This document shows positions 18,819 through 27,950 of a stretch of 64,000 nucleotides of DNA, piece after piece. Position numbers and translations under genes: made by a program. Each line of letters opens with the position of its first letter. Position 1 is the stretch's first letter. The notes under the pieces were generated by a model that was given only the letters and a program-made list of their open reading frames with translations, searched no databases and was not told where the DNA came from. The stretch is from NCBI GenBank assembly GCA_964411665.1, contig CAYPMR010000008.1, positions 1 through 64,000 of the forward strand, read 5' to 3'. This DNA is from CALFCE01 sp964411665 (GTDB lineage: Bacteria; Pseudomonadota; Gammaproteobacteria; Granulosicoccales; Granulosicoccaceae).

Positions 18819-19694
18819 CTATCCGCCTAAAAATAGATCACCTACTTTTGGATTAGCAAGAAGGTCATCACCTTTACCCGCGATGGCAAGTTGCCCCGAT
18901 ACCAACACATAACCGATGTCAGCGAATTCCAGACCTTTTTTGGCGTTCTGCTCAACCATAATAATAGTCTTGCCTTCGACATGTTGCAGATCATGTAAAA
19001 TTTCGAAAACCATGTCGATAAAACGCGGTTCCAGACCAATAGACGGCTCATCCACCAATAATAGTTCCGGGTCCATCACCAGGGCTCTGGAGATTTCAAG
19101 TAAACGTCGCTCTCCACCGGAAAGTACACCTGCATTGTGCTTACGCCTGGCAGCAAGCCTCGGGTACTTGTCGAAAACCTGCTCGGCAGCGCGTTTCGCC
19201 TCTAACGGCTGATCCTTAAGAAAGCCACCCATCCATAAATTTTCCTCGACTGTCATACCCGGAAAGATGGATTTGTCTTGCAGTATGTAAGCGATACCTG
19301 CCTGCGACAGTTTTTCATTAGGCGACAGCTTTGTCACATCGCGTTTGTTTTGATCTTCGCCAATTAATACCTTGCCGCTAAAAATATTATTAAAACCGAA
19401 TATCGCATGCAGTATGGTTGATTTACCCGCACCGTTCGGCCCAATAAGACAAAGTGATTGTTTACGCCCTACTTTCAGTGTCAGGTTATGCAAAATCTGC
19501 ATTTTCCCGTAACCCGCTGTTAAATTATCCAGTATGACGAACGGCTCGCCATCCACCAGCGCATCGAGCTTTTCTTGTGTTATATCTTCTGCAATGGCCT
19601 GGGTTTGCCTGACAACCTCCTCGACCGAAATAACAGAGTCGACCTCACCTTTGCCATAACCTGATATGCGTTTATTGTCATCCTGATTTTCCAT
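18819..19694 (-). CDS. livF: ABC transporter ATPase, branched-chain amino acid type (LivF)
   Basis: 291 aa. Walker A is GPNGAGKST, the ABC signature LSGGERRLLEISRA, and Walker B LLLVDEPSIGLEP. A normal LivF has about 235 residues; this one has an acidic N-terminal extension of about 50 residues (ISVEEVVRQTQAIAEDITQ) before the ATPase domain starts at FVILDNLTAGYG. It shares one base with the end of livG. It powers import together with LivG, LivM, LivH and the periplasmic binding protein. Confidence 0.9.
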   Translation of the reverse strand: MENQDDNKRISGYGKGEVDSVISVEEVVRQTQAIAEDITQEKLDALVDGEPFVILDNLTAGYGKMQILHNLTLKVGRKQSLCLIGPNGAGKSTILHAIFGFNNIFSGKVLIGEDQNKRDVTKLSPNEKLSQAGIAYILQDKSIFPGMTVEENLWMGGFLKDQPLEAKRAAEQVFDKYPRLAARRKHNAGVLSGGERRLLEISRALVMDPELLLVDEPSIGLEPRFIDMVFEILHDLQHVEGKTIIMVEQNAKKGLEFADIGYVLVSGQLAIAGKGDDLLANPKVGDLFLGG

Positions 19695-20437
19695 CAGTGA
19701 GCTCCCAGATAGGCATCGATTACGCGCTGATCGGATTGAATGGATTCAGGTGGTCCTGATGCCAGCAATTCTCCATGCGCAAGACAATATATCTGATCAG
19801 CCATATTCATAATCACACGCATATTGTGTTCGATAACAAACAAGGTAATACCAAACTCGGCGTTGGCGCGTTTCAGTCGATCAATCAATCCATTTATCAA
19901 GGTAGGGTTTATTCCCGCTGTTGGCTCATCCAGCAACAAACAGGTTGGCTCGTTCATCAGTGCCATGGCAAATTCAAGCAATTTTTGTTGTCCGAACGAC
20001 AGTGAACCTGATTGTAGAAATCGTTTTTCGTAGAGTCCGACAAATTCCAGCAATCGATCCGCTTTTTCATAGTCAGCCTTATTGTTTCTGCTGAACACCT
20101 CGGCAATCGTCATTTTGCGATGTGGCATCGAGATCAACATATTTTCGATACAATTCATCTCGCCATAGATACGCGTTTGCTGAAATGTGCGCAGTAACCC
20201 CAAGCGGGCAATGTTCTGCACGGGCATTTTGGATATTTCCTGATTCTGGAACTTGATAGACCCCGTATCGATGGGATGAAATCCAACAATTGAATTAAAC
20301 AGCGTTGTTTTGCCCGATCCATTTGGGCCTATTAAACCTGTAATGCCGCCTTGTTCAACAGTAATCGATATATCCTTGTTGGCAACAACACCACCGTAAG
20401 ACTTCCCAACACCTTTTGTCTCAATAATTATGCTCAT
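19694..20437 (-). CDS. livG: ABC transporter ATPase, branched-chain amino acid type (LivG)
   Basis: 247 aa with Walker A GPNGSGKTTL, the signature LSFGQQKLLEFAMAL and Walker B CLLLDEPTAGINP. The GINP after Walker B is typical of LivG. Start and stop are interlocked with neighbours (TAATG with livM, TGATG with livF). It pairs with LivF on the cytoplasmic face of the importer. Confidence 0.92.
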   Translation of the reverse strand: MSIIIETKGVGKSYGGVVANKDISITVEQGGITGLIGPNGSGKTTLFNSIVGFHPIDTGSIKFQNQEISKMPVQNIARLGLLRTFQQTRIYGEMNCIENMLISMPHRKMTIAEVFSRNNKADYEKADRLLEFVGLYEKRFLQSGSLSFGQQKLLEFAMALMNEPTCLLLDEPTAGINPTLINGLIDRLKRANAEFGITLFVIEHNMRVIMNMADQIYCLAHGELLASGPPESIQSDQRVIDAYLGAH

Positions 20438-21477
20438 TAGCCGGCCCTCTGCGCGTCATCGCTCGTGTCGACACGTATTCCGAACCAGGCTGGTTTCTTG
20501 ACTTTTAACCATCCCATGAGACCGTCTTGAAAGAACACCACAGTGACAACGATCAATGCGCCTAGCGCTACCCACTGCCAACCCAACAGGTAGTTCCAGG
20601 TGACTTCCTTGAAGACATGGAAAAGAATCGCCCCGATAACTGGCCCCCACAGAGTACCCTTACCACCCAACAGAACACAGACCACCATAAAAATTCCAAG
20701 GTTAATCGTCTGATAGGCCGTCTCCAACGGCTCGAAGTGAATCAGCTGATAGGCGGAGATAGCGCCTGCAATACCAACAAAAAAAGCAGCTAGTGCCCAG
20801 GTTGTCAGCTTGTAACGCATGGTATGTATGCCCATTGCTTCGGCTTTTTCCTCATCATCCCGGATAGCATTAATTGCCGCACCGAAACGCGTTTTATACA
20901 GCCAGCTCAGGAATATAAAGAGTACGACACCGGTACCGGCAAACAGGAAATAGAAAAAAGTTTTACCGTCATCAAGATCCCCCGGATAAACCGGCATTGC
21001 AATCCCCTGACCACCGCCAACCCACTCCCAATTGGATACCAGCTCACCAGCTGCGATAGCCACGCCCAATGTGCCTATCGCGAAATAGGGACCACGCAAG
21101 CCGAAAGTAATAAAACCGATGATAATGGCCATGGCTGAACAGAACAGACCAGCAGCTAACATCCCCAAAGCGGTACCGAGAAAATACTGAGTGTCGGTGA
21201 ACTTGTAGATACCTCCACCCGAGGCATTGGTATATTCACCTACATTAAAAGCGATACCGATACCAACAACCGCACACACATACATACCGGTGCCGTAAAA
21301 GAAAATATTGCCCAGCGAGTTATAACCCATTTGGCCACCAGTCATATCCCAGGTCAGCGCAACAATGATCATCAACCACAGCGTTGCGAGCTGCGTTTTG
21401 AAATCGGGAAACAGAAATGGCGCTGCGACGACAAATGCCAACAGTACGAGATAGAACGGAATTTTTAGAAATTTCAT
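20437..21477 (-). CDS. livM: ABC transporter permease (LivM)
   Basis: 346 aa, about 10 hydrophobic segments. It has the LivM-type conserved stretch GPYFAIGTLGVAIAAGELV and the cytoplasmic coupling loop GAAINAIRDDEEKAEAMGI. It follows livH by 9 bases and shares a base with livG. It forms the membrane channel with LivH. Confidence 0.92.
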   Translation of the reverse strand: MKFLKIPFYLVLLAFVVAAPFLFPDFKTQLATLWLMIIVALTWDMTGGQMGYNSLGNIFFYGTGMYVCAVVGIGIAFNVGEYTNASGGGIYKFTDTQYFLGTALGMLAAGLFCSAMAIIIGFITFGLRGPYFAIGTLGVAIAAGELVSNWEWVGGGQGIAMPVYPGDLDDGKTFFYFLFAGTGVVLFIFLSWLYKTRFGAAINAIRDDEEKAEAMGIHTMRYKLTTWALAAFFVGIAGAISAYQLIHFEPLETAYQTINLGIFMVVCVLLGGKGTLWGPVIGAILFHVFKEVTWNYLLGWQWVALGALIVVTVVFFQDGLMGWLKVKKPAWFGIRVDTSDDAQRAG

Positions 21478-21486
21478 TGTTATCTC

Positions 21487-22398
21487 CTACTTCAAGGCCT
21501 GACGTGAACGTCGCTGCTGCAACATCCTGACTATCAGCACCAGCAACAGCAGCAATACCGCTATCGCTTGTTGGTATCCGATACCAAAAATATGCGATCC
21601 GTATTGCTCCAGCGCCCCGATGCCGAGACCCGCCGCGATAACTCCAGGTAGGTTACCCAGACCTGCTGCTGTCACGATAACGAACGAACGAATCGCATAG
21701 GTAATTCCGTAGAAAGGCTGTATCAGCCAGACCATAACGATGATTGCACCAGCGGCGCCACAAATGGCGGCATTCAGTGAGAAGGTAAATGAATAGACTT
21801 TTTCTGTGTCTATCCCCAGTACACGCGCTGCTCTTGCATCCTGGGCAGTGGCACGAATTGCCTGCCCCATGCGACTGTATTTCATAAACAGTATGACGGC
21901 TGCTGCAAGACTTGCTGCCATGCAGACACCGATCAGTTTGGCGATGGGTATATCGACAAAGCCATCGAAAAAATACAGGGTGTCGTAGGGTAACTTTATG
22001 CTCTGAGTATCTGAACCGAACATCAGATTAAGAAGCTGAGCCATCATTATGGCGATACCGAAAGTCGCCAGCAATGAGGTAAAGAGATCTCGTTCAATAA
22101 CGCGTGAAATTACCAGCTTGTAGACAATCCAGCCAATACCCCAGAGAACGATGAACGCGGCTGGTACACCCAGTAATGCGGGTAAACCAAACCCATGCAA
22201 CCACCACGCAACATATCCGCCGGCAATTACAAAATCACCCTGAGCCAGATTCTTGACATTCATGACTCCCCAGACGAGAGCGAGACCGTAGGCGGCAAGC
22301 GCAAACAAAGCGCCGATCATCAGGCCGTCGATGAGTATTTTTATATTGACGATTGGAAAATCGAGTAGCAATCCAAAATTGCCGATAATCTGATCCAT
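21487..22398 (-). CDS. livH: ABC transporter permease (LivH)
   Basis: 303 aa, about 8 hydrophobic segments. It has the LivH motif MIGALFALAAYGLALVWGVM near the N-terminus and the coupling loop GQAIRATAQDARAARVLGI. It is the first of the four translated-together genes livH-livM-livG-livF, and is separated from the binding-protein gene by about 300 bases with a hairpin. Confidence 0.92.
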   Translation of the reverse strand: MDQIIGNFGLLLDFPIVNIKILIDGLMIGALFALAAYGLALVWGVMNVKNLAQGDFVIAGGYVAWWLHGFGLPALLGVPAAFIVLWGIGWIVYKLVISRVIERDLFTSLLATFGIAIMMAQLLNLMFGSDTQSIKLPYDTLYFFDGFVDIPIAKLIGVCMAASLAAAVILFMKYSRMGQAIRATAQDARAARVLGIDTEKVYSFTFSLNAAICGAAGAIIVMVWLIQPFYGITYAIRSFVIVTAAGLGNLPGVIAAGLGIGALEQYGSHIFGIGYQQAIAVLLLLLVLIVRMLQQRRSRQALK

Positions 22399-22521
22399 AA
22401 CACTTGTCCGAATTATTATGGTTATGTCTACCGTTATTCACGCCTGTTTCCTGGCCCGGTGAATAACAGCGTCAGTTATGCGGTTTGAACTGATGCAACG
22501 CTGAGTAGACAAGCTATAAAA

Positions 22522-22560
22522 GCGACAGTCTGCGATTAGGGAGTACCCACGGACTGTCGC
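22522..22560 (-). terminator. inverted repeat between binding-protein and permease genes
   Basis: A perfect 9-bp stem, GCGACAGTC at 22522-22530 against GACTGTCGC at 22552-22560, with a 21-base loop, lies in the spacer after the binding-protein gene. There is no T-tract. It may stabilise or partially end the upstream message so that the binding protein is made in excess of the membrane parts, a common arrangement; that is inference. Confidence 0.5.
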
Positions 22561-22696
22561 CGATTTGCACGTTTTGCTTACAAGGTTTCACTCACAATTT
22601 AGCAAAACAATAAAATCGAGTTAGTTTGGCTGATTGGCAGAATTAGCCAATCCGGTGGGCACCAAACTACTCGACCGTAAACAAACGTTGCTTTTT

Positions 22697-23941
22697 CTAC
22701 TGACTGCTCTTGCGAGGCCAGTTCAGATCATGTGAGGCAAATCCTGATGGTGCTACCACATTGTATTTACCATCTTGAATCTGACGCAGCACCATCGGCT
22801 TGGCAATGTTGTTACCTGCTTCAGAGAATTTGATCTGACCATAAAAGGTAGACAGATCAGTTTGCGATAGCGCATCGCGAACTGCATCCTTATCGACAGT
22901 ACCAGCACGCGTGAATGCATCTGCAAATACATATACAGCAGCTGATGCCTGTGCAGTCTGATAAGGCACAGGTCGGTCAGTATACTCAGGATAGGTAGAC
23001 TTGAATTCCTGCTCGTATTCAGCAGCTGAACCAAAGATATTATCTTCGTAGCTCAATGTTTCAGCCCACTGGGTTGAACACAGAATATCGTTTGCGGTAT
23101 CACCAAATTTACCTGTTACATCAGCCGCTTCACAGTGCGTCAACGCAATCATAGGCACATCGATTTTCATCTCACCAATTTGACGTACCGCAGTGGCTGC
23201 ACCTTTTGAGTGACCACTGACTATCAGTACGTCCGGCTTGAGCAGTTTGACCTTGGTCAAAATTGCGCTCATGTCAGACAGATCGCGTGGTAACTTCTCA
23301 TCGATAACGACGTTCATGTCATATTTCGCAGCGTCATCGAGCACACCGGCACGGATGTCGAGAGAGAAGGGATCATTTTCTACCGCAACAGCAACCTTAA
23401 CAGAGCCTGGGTCCTTGCCTTCTTTCTCAGCCATTTCAGCGGCCAGTACGATGGCAGATGCCAGGTATTGCTCTGATGTGGAAAGTACAGCGAACAGGTA
23501 TTCATAGCCTTTGTTGAACAGTGAGCGCGATGCACCCTCTGCTTCGACCATTGGGATTTTGTATTTTTCTGTGACTGGCGCGATTGCTTTAGTCAAACCG
23601 GAAGAATAGGGCCCAAGCATGTATTGCACCTTGTCCTGGTTGATCAAGCGTTCAGCCAGAGTTGCACCACGGTCACCCTTGGATTCGTCATCATAGTAGG
23701 TGACTTTGAAGTTGTAGCATTTGTCACCGACTTGTACGCCGCCGGCTTCATCGATTTTTTTGATCGCAAACTCATAACCATTCTTGGCATGTATACCATT
23801 GGTTGCGTATTTGCCGGTCAGAGAGATCGCAGAACCGATATCCAAGGCTTCACATTCTGCCGCTTGCACTTGTCCTGTACCGAATAGAGCCAACATGGCA
23901 GTACCGGCGACACCGCCGATAAATTTCATTGTGTGTTTCAT
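22697..23941 (-). CDS. periplasmic substrate-binding protein of the Liv-type importer
   Basis: 414 aa with a signal peptide (cleavage near GQVQAAE) and the type I periplasmic binding fold: DIGSAISLTGKYATNG, YYDDESKGDRGATLAERLI, MLGPYSSGLTKAIAPV. It opens the livHMGF run on the same strand. Members of this family bind branched-chain amino acids, amides, urea or aromatic compounds; the ligand cannot be assigned from sequence. The start is well defined by AGGAGG. Confidence 0.9.
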   Translation of the reverse strand: MKHTMKFIGGVAGTAMLALFGTGQVQAAECEALDIGSAISLTGKYATNGIHAKNGYEFAIKKIDEAGGVQVGDKCYNFKVTYYDDESKGDRGATLAERLINQDKVQYMLGPYSSGLTKAIAPVTEKYKIPMVEAEGASRSLFNKGYEYLFAVLSTSEQYLASAIVLAAEMAEKEGKDPGSVKVAVAVENDPFSLDIRAGVLDDAAKYDMNVVIDEKLPRDLSDMSAILTKVKLLKPDVLIVSGHSKGAATAVRQIGEMKIDVPMIALTHCEAADVTGKFGDTANDILCSTQWAETLSYEDNIFGSAAEYEQEFKSTYPEYTDRPVPYQTAQASAAVYVFADAFTRAGTVDKDAVRDALSQTDLSTFYGQIKFSEAGNNIAKPMVLRQIQDGKYNVVAPSGFASHDLNWPRKSSQ

Positions 23942-23946
23942 TTATT

Positions 23947-23952
23947 CCTCCT
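23947..23952 (-). promoter_or_regulatory. consensus Shine-Dalgarno of the binding-protein gene
   Basis: AGGAGG (on the minus strand) stands 5 bases before the ATG at 23941. It is the strongest ribosome binding site I noticed in the window, in keeping with an abundant periplasmic protein. Confidence 0.8.
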
Positions 23953-24104
23953 GAGTGGATCGACATTCAGATCTAGGTTCCGACCTGGTACGAACTTGGT
24001 ACGTATTTACTATGCTCCATAGTATGGTCGATAGATCCTTCGTAGGCGTGCTACCGGTTTATTATCTACTGCGATTTTCAATGCAGAATCAATATCACTG
24101 CAAA

Positions 24105-24120
24105 GGCGGCGTATGCCGCC
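24105..24120 (-). terminator. GC-rich hairpin downstream of hemB
   Basis: GGCGGC-GTAT-GCCGCC forms a 6-bp all-GC stem with a 4-base loop about 120 bases after the hemB stop. On the minus strand it is followed by TTTG. It probably ends hemB transcription ahead of the importer operon. Confidence 0.5.
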
Positions 24121-24238
24121 ATGACATGTCTCAAAAACAAACATGTCTGGAAAACCCCAATAACCGGTTATTATTAGACCTCCAGCGCTAGAATAAACCC
24201 ATCTGAAAGAGCTGACAACTAATCAGGCTATTTAGCAA

Positions 24239-25258
24239 TCACAAATTGTGTTCGCTAATCCATTGTGCAGCCCGTGTGGCGTAGTAGGTCAGCACACCGT
24301 CACACCCGGCTCTTTTGAATGAAAGGAGTGTTTCAAGCACTACGGCGCGCTCATCGATCCAGCCGTTTCGCGCTGCAGACTTGATCATCGCGTACTCACC
24401 ACTGACGTGATAGGCAAAAGTCGGCACGGCGAATGTCTCTTTTGCCCGCCTGACGATATCGAGATAGGGTAATCCGGGTTTAACCATGATCATGTCTGCG
24501 CCCTCTTCCAGATCGAGCGAAATTTCACGCATGGCCTCATCACTATTGGCCGGATCTATCTGATAACTGAATTTATCAGCGCCGCCCAACCCTTTGCCGG
24601 ACCCAACGGCATCGCGAAAAGGTGCATACAGGCACGAGGCGTACTTGGCAGAATAGGAGAGGATTTGCGCATTAGTGTAACCAGCGGATTCGAACGCCGA
24701 TCTAATGGCACCAACGCGTCCATCCATCATATCAGAGGGACCGACAGTATCAGCACCGGCTGCGATATGAGACAGGGCCTGCTTGACCAGGACGTTAACA
24801 GTTTCGTCGTTGACGATATAGCCTGATTCATCCATCAGCCCGTCCTGGCCATGCAAGGTGTAAGGGTCTAGAGCGACATCAGTAATCACACCCAATTCCG
24901 GCAACTCTTTCTTTAATGCAGCTATGGCACGTTGCACCAGGCCGTTGTCATCCCAGGCGGCCTCAGCTGTATCGGATTTCACTGTATCATCGGGCACTGG
25001 AAACAGAACAATGGCGGGAACACCGAGCTTGAATGCTCTCTCAGCCTCGGCAAGCAAAGCTGAGATGCCCAGCCGTTCCACCTCTGGCATGGATTCAACA
25101 GCTTGACGTTTGGTATCACCTTCAATAACAAAAAAAGGCTGAATTAATTGACTACAGTCGAGCTGATTCTCAGCAACCAGACGCCTACTGAAAGCATGTT
25201 TGCGAATTCGGCGAGGTCGTTTGGCTGGAAAACTGGCTGACCCGGTAAAATCTGTCAT
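24239..25258 (-). CDS. hemB: delta-aminolevulinic acid dehydratase (porphobilinogen synthase)
   Basis: 339 aa; joins two 5-aminolevulinate molecules to porphobilinogen in tetrapyrrole synthesis. The two Schiff-base lysines are in ILSYSAKYAS and DMIMVKPGLPY. The metal region reads DVALDPYTLHGQDGLMD with Asp in place of the Cys triad of zinc enzymes, placing it in the Mg-type class known from Pseudomonas. It stands between the sugar-acid pair and the importer with no evident functional link. Confidence 0.95.
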   Translation of the reverse strand: MTDFTGSASFPAKRPRRIRKHAFSRRLVAENQLDCSQLIQPFFVIEGDTKRQAVESMPEVERLGISALLAEAERAFKLGVPAIVLFPVPDDTVKSDTAEAAWDDNGLVQRAIAALKKELPELGVITDVALDPYTLHGQDGLMDESGYIVNDETVNVLVKQALSHIAAGADTVGPSDMMDGRVGAIRSAFESAGYTNAQILSYSAKYASCLYAPFRDAVGSGKGLGGADKFSYQIDPANSDEAMREISLDLEEGADMIMVKPGLPYLDIVRRAKETFAVPTFAYHVSGEYAMIKSAARNGWIDERAVVLETLLSFKRAGCDGVLTYYATRAAQWISEHNL

Positions 25259-25314
25259 TGTGTGCTAATCATTAATTTCTGAAAATTACCATTGTCCAAC
25301 ATCAACAGCGGTAC

Positions 25315-26910
25315 TCACATGGTAGCGCCGATCTGCCAGGGGATAAATTCATTTTCGCCCAAACCCTGGCTTTCACTTAATGATGCCTGACCCGAGGCAA
25401 CTGCCAATAGATAATCGTAAATCTCTCGTCCGACCACCTCAACCGCTATACCATCAGACACAATACGACCGGCATTAATATCCATATCTTCAGACAGCCG
25501 TTCGTACATATCTGTGTTTGTGGCTATTTTAATACTGGGCGATGGCTTGCAACCGTAAGTTGATCCGCGCCCAGTGGTGAATGCAACCAGGTTACATCCA
25601 CCAGCGACTTCTCCGGTAACCGAAGCAGGGTCATAGCCGGGGGAATCCATGAACACGAAACCTTTTTCAGTAACAGGTTCAGCATAACGATAGACGCCAT
25701 TAAGGGTTGTGCTACCAGCCTTGGCCACAGCACCGAGACTTTTCTCAAGAATGGTCGTCAAACCACCAAGCTTGTTTCCGGGTGATGGATTATTGTCCAT
25801 CGAACCACCATTACGCGCAACATAGTCCTCCCACCAACTGATTCTATCGAGTAGCTGTAATCCGATTGCCTTAGTGCGGGCCCGTCTGGTTAACAGATGT
25901 TCAGCACCATAGACCTCCGGCGTTTCAGCAAGCACAGCAGTTGCTCCCTGCGCTACCAGCAAATCAACCGCATGACCCAATGCCGGATTGGCGGTAATTC
26001 CCGACCACGCATCCGACCCACCGCACTGCAAGGCTAGCGTCAAGGCGGAAACAGGTACTTCGACACGCTGACAATCGTTAGTAGCATCGAGCATGGATTC
26101 GATCAGTGCTACGCCTTTTTCAACTGTACGTTTGTGCCCGCCGATGGTCTGGATATTCATGGTCTGCAACAAAGGACCACGCTCAAGACCATAGTCCTTA
26201 ACCAGCGTCTGTATCTGACTGACTTCGCAACCAAGGCCAACGATTAAAACGGCAGCAATATTCGGATGGACCGAAAACCCCTTGAACACACGCTGTAAAT
26301 TATCGAAGCCATCTCCTGAATCCGCCAGACCGCAACCAGTGGCATGTGTAAATGACACAACACCATCGATATTCTCGTACGCTGCCAGCGCCTGATTGTC
26401 AAAGTGTTCGGCAATACAACGCGCTGCTGTTGCCGAACAATTAACACTGCTCAGTACAGCGATGTAATTGCGCGTACCAACTCGCCCATCGGCACGCTGA
26501 TAGCCCAGGAATGTATCGGTTTGCATGTCGATTGCTGCCTCTTTGCAATCAACACTGAATTGATAATCGTGGTCAGTTGCGCGAAACGCGAGATTGTGTG
26601 AATGAACATGCTCGCCTGCTTCTATATCGTGACTCGCAAAGCCAATTAACTGCGCGTACTTGTGAACCGGGCTTCCAGCACTGATAGCTCGCAGAGCGAC
26701 CTTATGCCCCGTCGCCACACGCGCCGTAATATGCAATTCAGTACCATTTTCCAATGGGATTTTTTCTGCGTTTTTCAATGGACGTAATGCTACACCCACA
26801 TCATCAGCCTGGTTCAGTACCAGCAAAGCTCGCGCAGCTGGATCATTGCGCACAAACTTAAGCGGGTGGCTGACGTCGGCAGATGAATTTGCGTTTTTAT
26901 TTTTATCCAC
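25315..26910 (-). CDS. UxaA/GarD-family sugar-acid dehydratase
   Basis: 531 aa with an N-terminal SAF domain (about residues 25-105; ATGHKVALRAI and IEAGEHVHSHNL) and a C-terminal dehydratase domain starting at GYQRADGRVGTRNYIAVL. Conserved Cys-containing segments VIGLGCE-type (LIVGLGCEVSQ) and LQCGGSDAWSG are present. E. coli UxaA acts on altronate and GarD on galactarate; the partner FAH gene suggests another sugar acid. GTG start 21 bases after the FAH stop, so the two genes form one operon. Confidence 0.85.
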   Translation of the reverse strand: MDKNKNANSSADVSHPLKFVRNDPAARALLVLNQADDVGVALRPLKNAEKIPLENGTELHITARVATGHKVALRAISAGSPVHKYAQLIGFASHDIEAGEHVHSHNLAFRATDHDYQFSVDCKEAAIDMQTDTFLGYQRADGRVGTRNYIAVLSSVNCSATAARCIAEHFDNQALAAYENIDGVVSFTHATGCGLADSGDGFDNLQRVFKGFSVHPNIAAVLIVGLGCEVSQIQTLVKDYGLERGPLLQTMNIQTIGGHKRTVEKGVALIESMLDATNDCQRVEVPVSALTLALQCGGSDAWSGITANPALGHAVDLLVAQGATAVLAETPEVYGAEHLLTRRARTKAIGLQLLDRISWWEDYVARNGGSMDNNPSPGNKLGGLTTILEKSLGAVAKAGSTTLNGVYRYAEPVTEKGFVFMDSPGYDPASVTGEVAGGCNLVAFTTGRGSTYGCKPSPSIKIATNTDMYERLSEDMDINAGRIVSDGIAVEVVGREIYDYLLAVASGQASLSESQGLGENEFIPWQIGATM

Positions 26911-26931
26911 GATTACCGAACTACCCGAAAA

Positions 26932-27783
26932 CTATGCAAGTGGCATATCAACCACGTGATTGGTCATCTCGCCAATACCTTCTATACCGAGCTTCATTGT
27001 TTTGCCGGCAGCGAGGAATTGTGGCGGTGTGTGACCGAGACCAACACCAGGCGGTGTGCCAGTGGGGATGATGTCACCAGGTTGCAGACTCATGTGACGA
27101 CTGATGTAACTGACAATGGTTGCGATCGAAAAAATCATGGTGCGGGTGTTACCGTCCTGCATCCGCTTGCCGTCCACTTCAAGCCAAATATCCAGCTCTT
27201 CAGGTTTACCGATCGCATCCTTTGTAACCACCACAGGACCAAACGGACAAAACCTGTCATGGCTTTTGCCTTTCGTCCATTGACCGGTACCATCGATTTG
27301 ATAACCACGCTCACTAACGTCATTGACAATAGTAAAGCCCGCAACATAATCCATGGCGTTAGCCTCGTCGACACGACGCGCTTCACGACCAATCACGATA
27401 CCAAGCTCAACCTCCCAATCCAGCTTTTTACTGCCGGGCGGGAGCCAGACATCGTCGTTCGGGCCACAGATGGCACTGGTCGCTTTCTGGAACAAAACCG
27501 GTTCGTCCGGTATCGGCAATCCGGTTTCTTCAGCATGATCCCTGTAATTCAATCCTACACAGATTACCTTGCCGACCTGCCCAACCGGGGGACCAAGCCT
27601 GAGCGAGGAATCCACCTCGGGAAGTGATGACGTATCTATAGAAGATAGTTTCTGCAACGACTCGGGCGAGAGAGCATTGCCGTTGATGTCATCAATGTGA
27701 GCTGAAAGATCCCTCATGGTACCTTGTGGATCCAGCAATCCAGGCTTTTCGGCACCTGCGGGGCCGTAGCGAAGTAGTTTCAT
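26932..27783 (-). CDS. fumarylacetoacetate hydrolase family protein, sugar-acid pathway
   Basis: 283 aa. It has the C-terminal FAH domain with VGLNYRDHAEETG, the metal-binding acidic residues in DWEVELGIVIGR and FTIVNDVSERGYQ, and GDIIPTGTPPGVGLG. Closest by eye are 2,4-diketo-3-deoxy-L-fuconate or L-rhamnonate hydrolases (often called ureidoglycolate lyase in databases). The following UxaA-family gene makes a sugar-acid catabolic role likely, with the pair producing C3/C2 or C3 acids for central metabolism. Confidence 0.85.
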   Translation of the reverse strand: MKLLRYGPAGAEKPGLLDPQGTMRDLSAHIDDINGNALSPESLQKLSSIDTSSLPEVDSSLRLGPPVGQVGKVICVGLNYRDHAEETGLPIPDEPVLFQKATSAICGPNDDVWLPPGSKKLDWEVELGIVIGREARRVDEANAMDYVAGFTIVNDVSERGYQIDGTGQWTKGKSHDRFCPFGPVVVTKDAIGKPEELDIWLEVDGKRMQDGNTRTMIFSIATIVSYISRHMSLQPGDIIPTGTPPGVGLGHTPPQFLAAGKTMKLGIEGIGEMTNHVVDMPLA

Positions 27784-27950
27784 ATTATGTAAATTGCGGA
27801 TAAATACTTGAAAGTAATAGCGAATTAAATACGTATCGAGTGTCTATATAACTAATAGTATAAACAAGTTACTCGACGCCGGTAGCCTCCACAACACCCA
27901 GCTACCAACAAAAAACAAGGATAAAAGAAGCAACAAGCCACACCTTAGTA

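Noticed and set aside
22522..22560. tRNA gene
   Set aside because: The stem is isolated; there is no cloverleaf with T-arm GTTC or discriminator/CCA arrangement.
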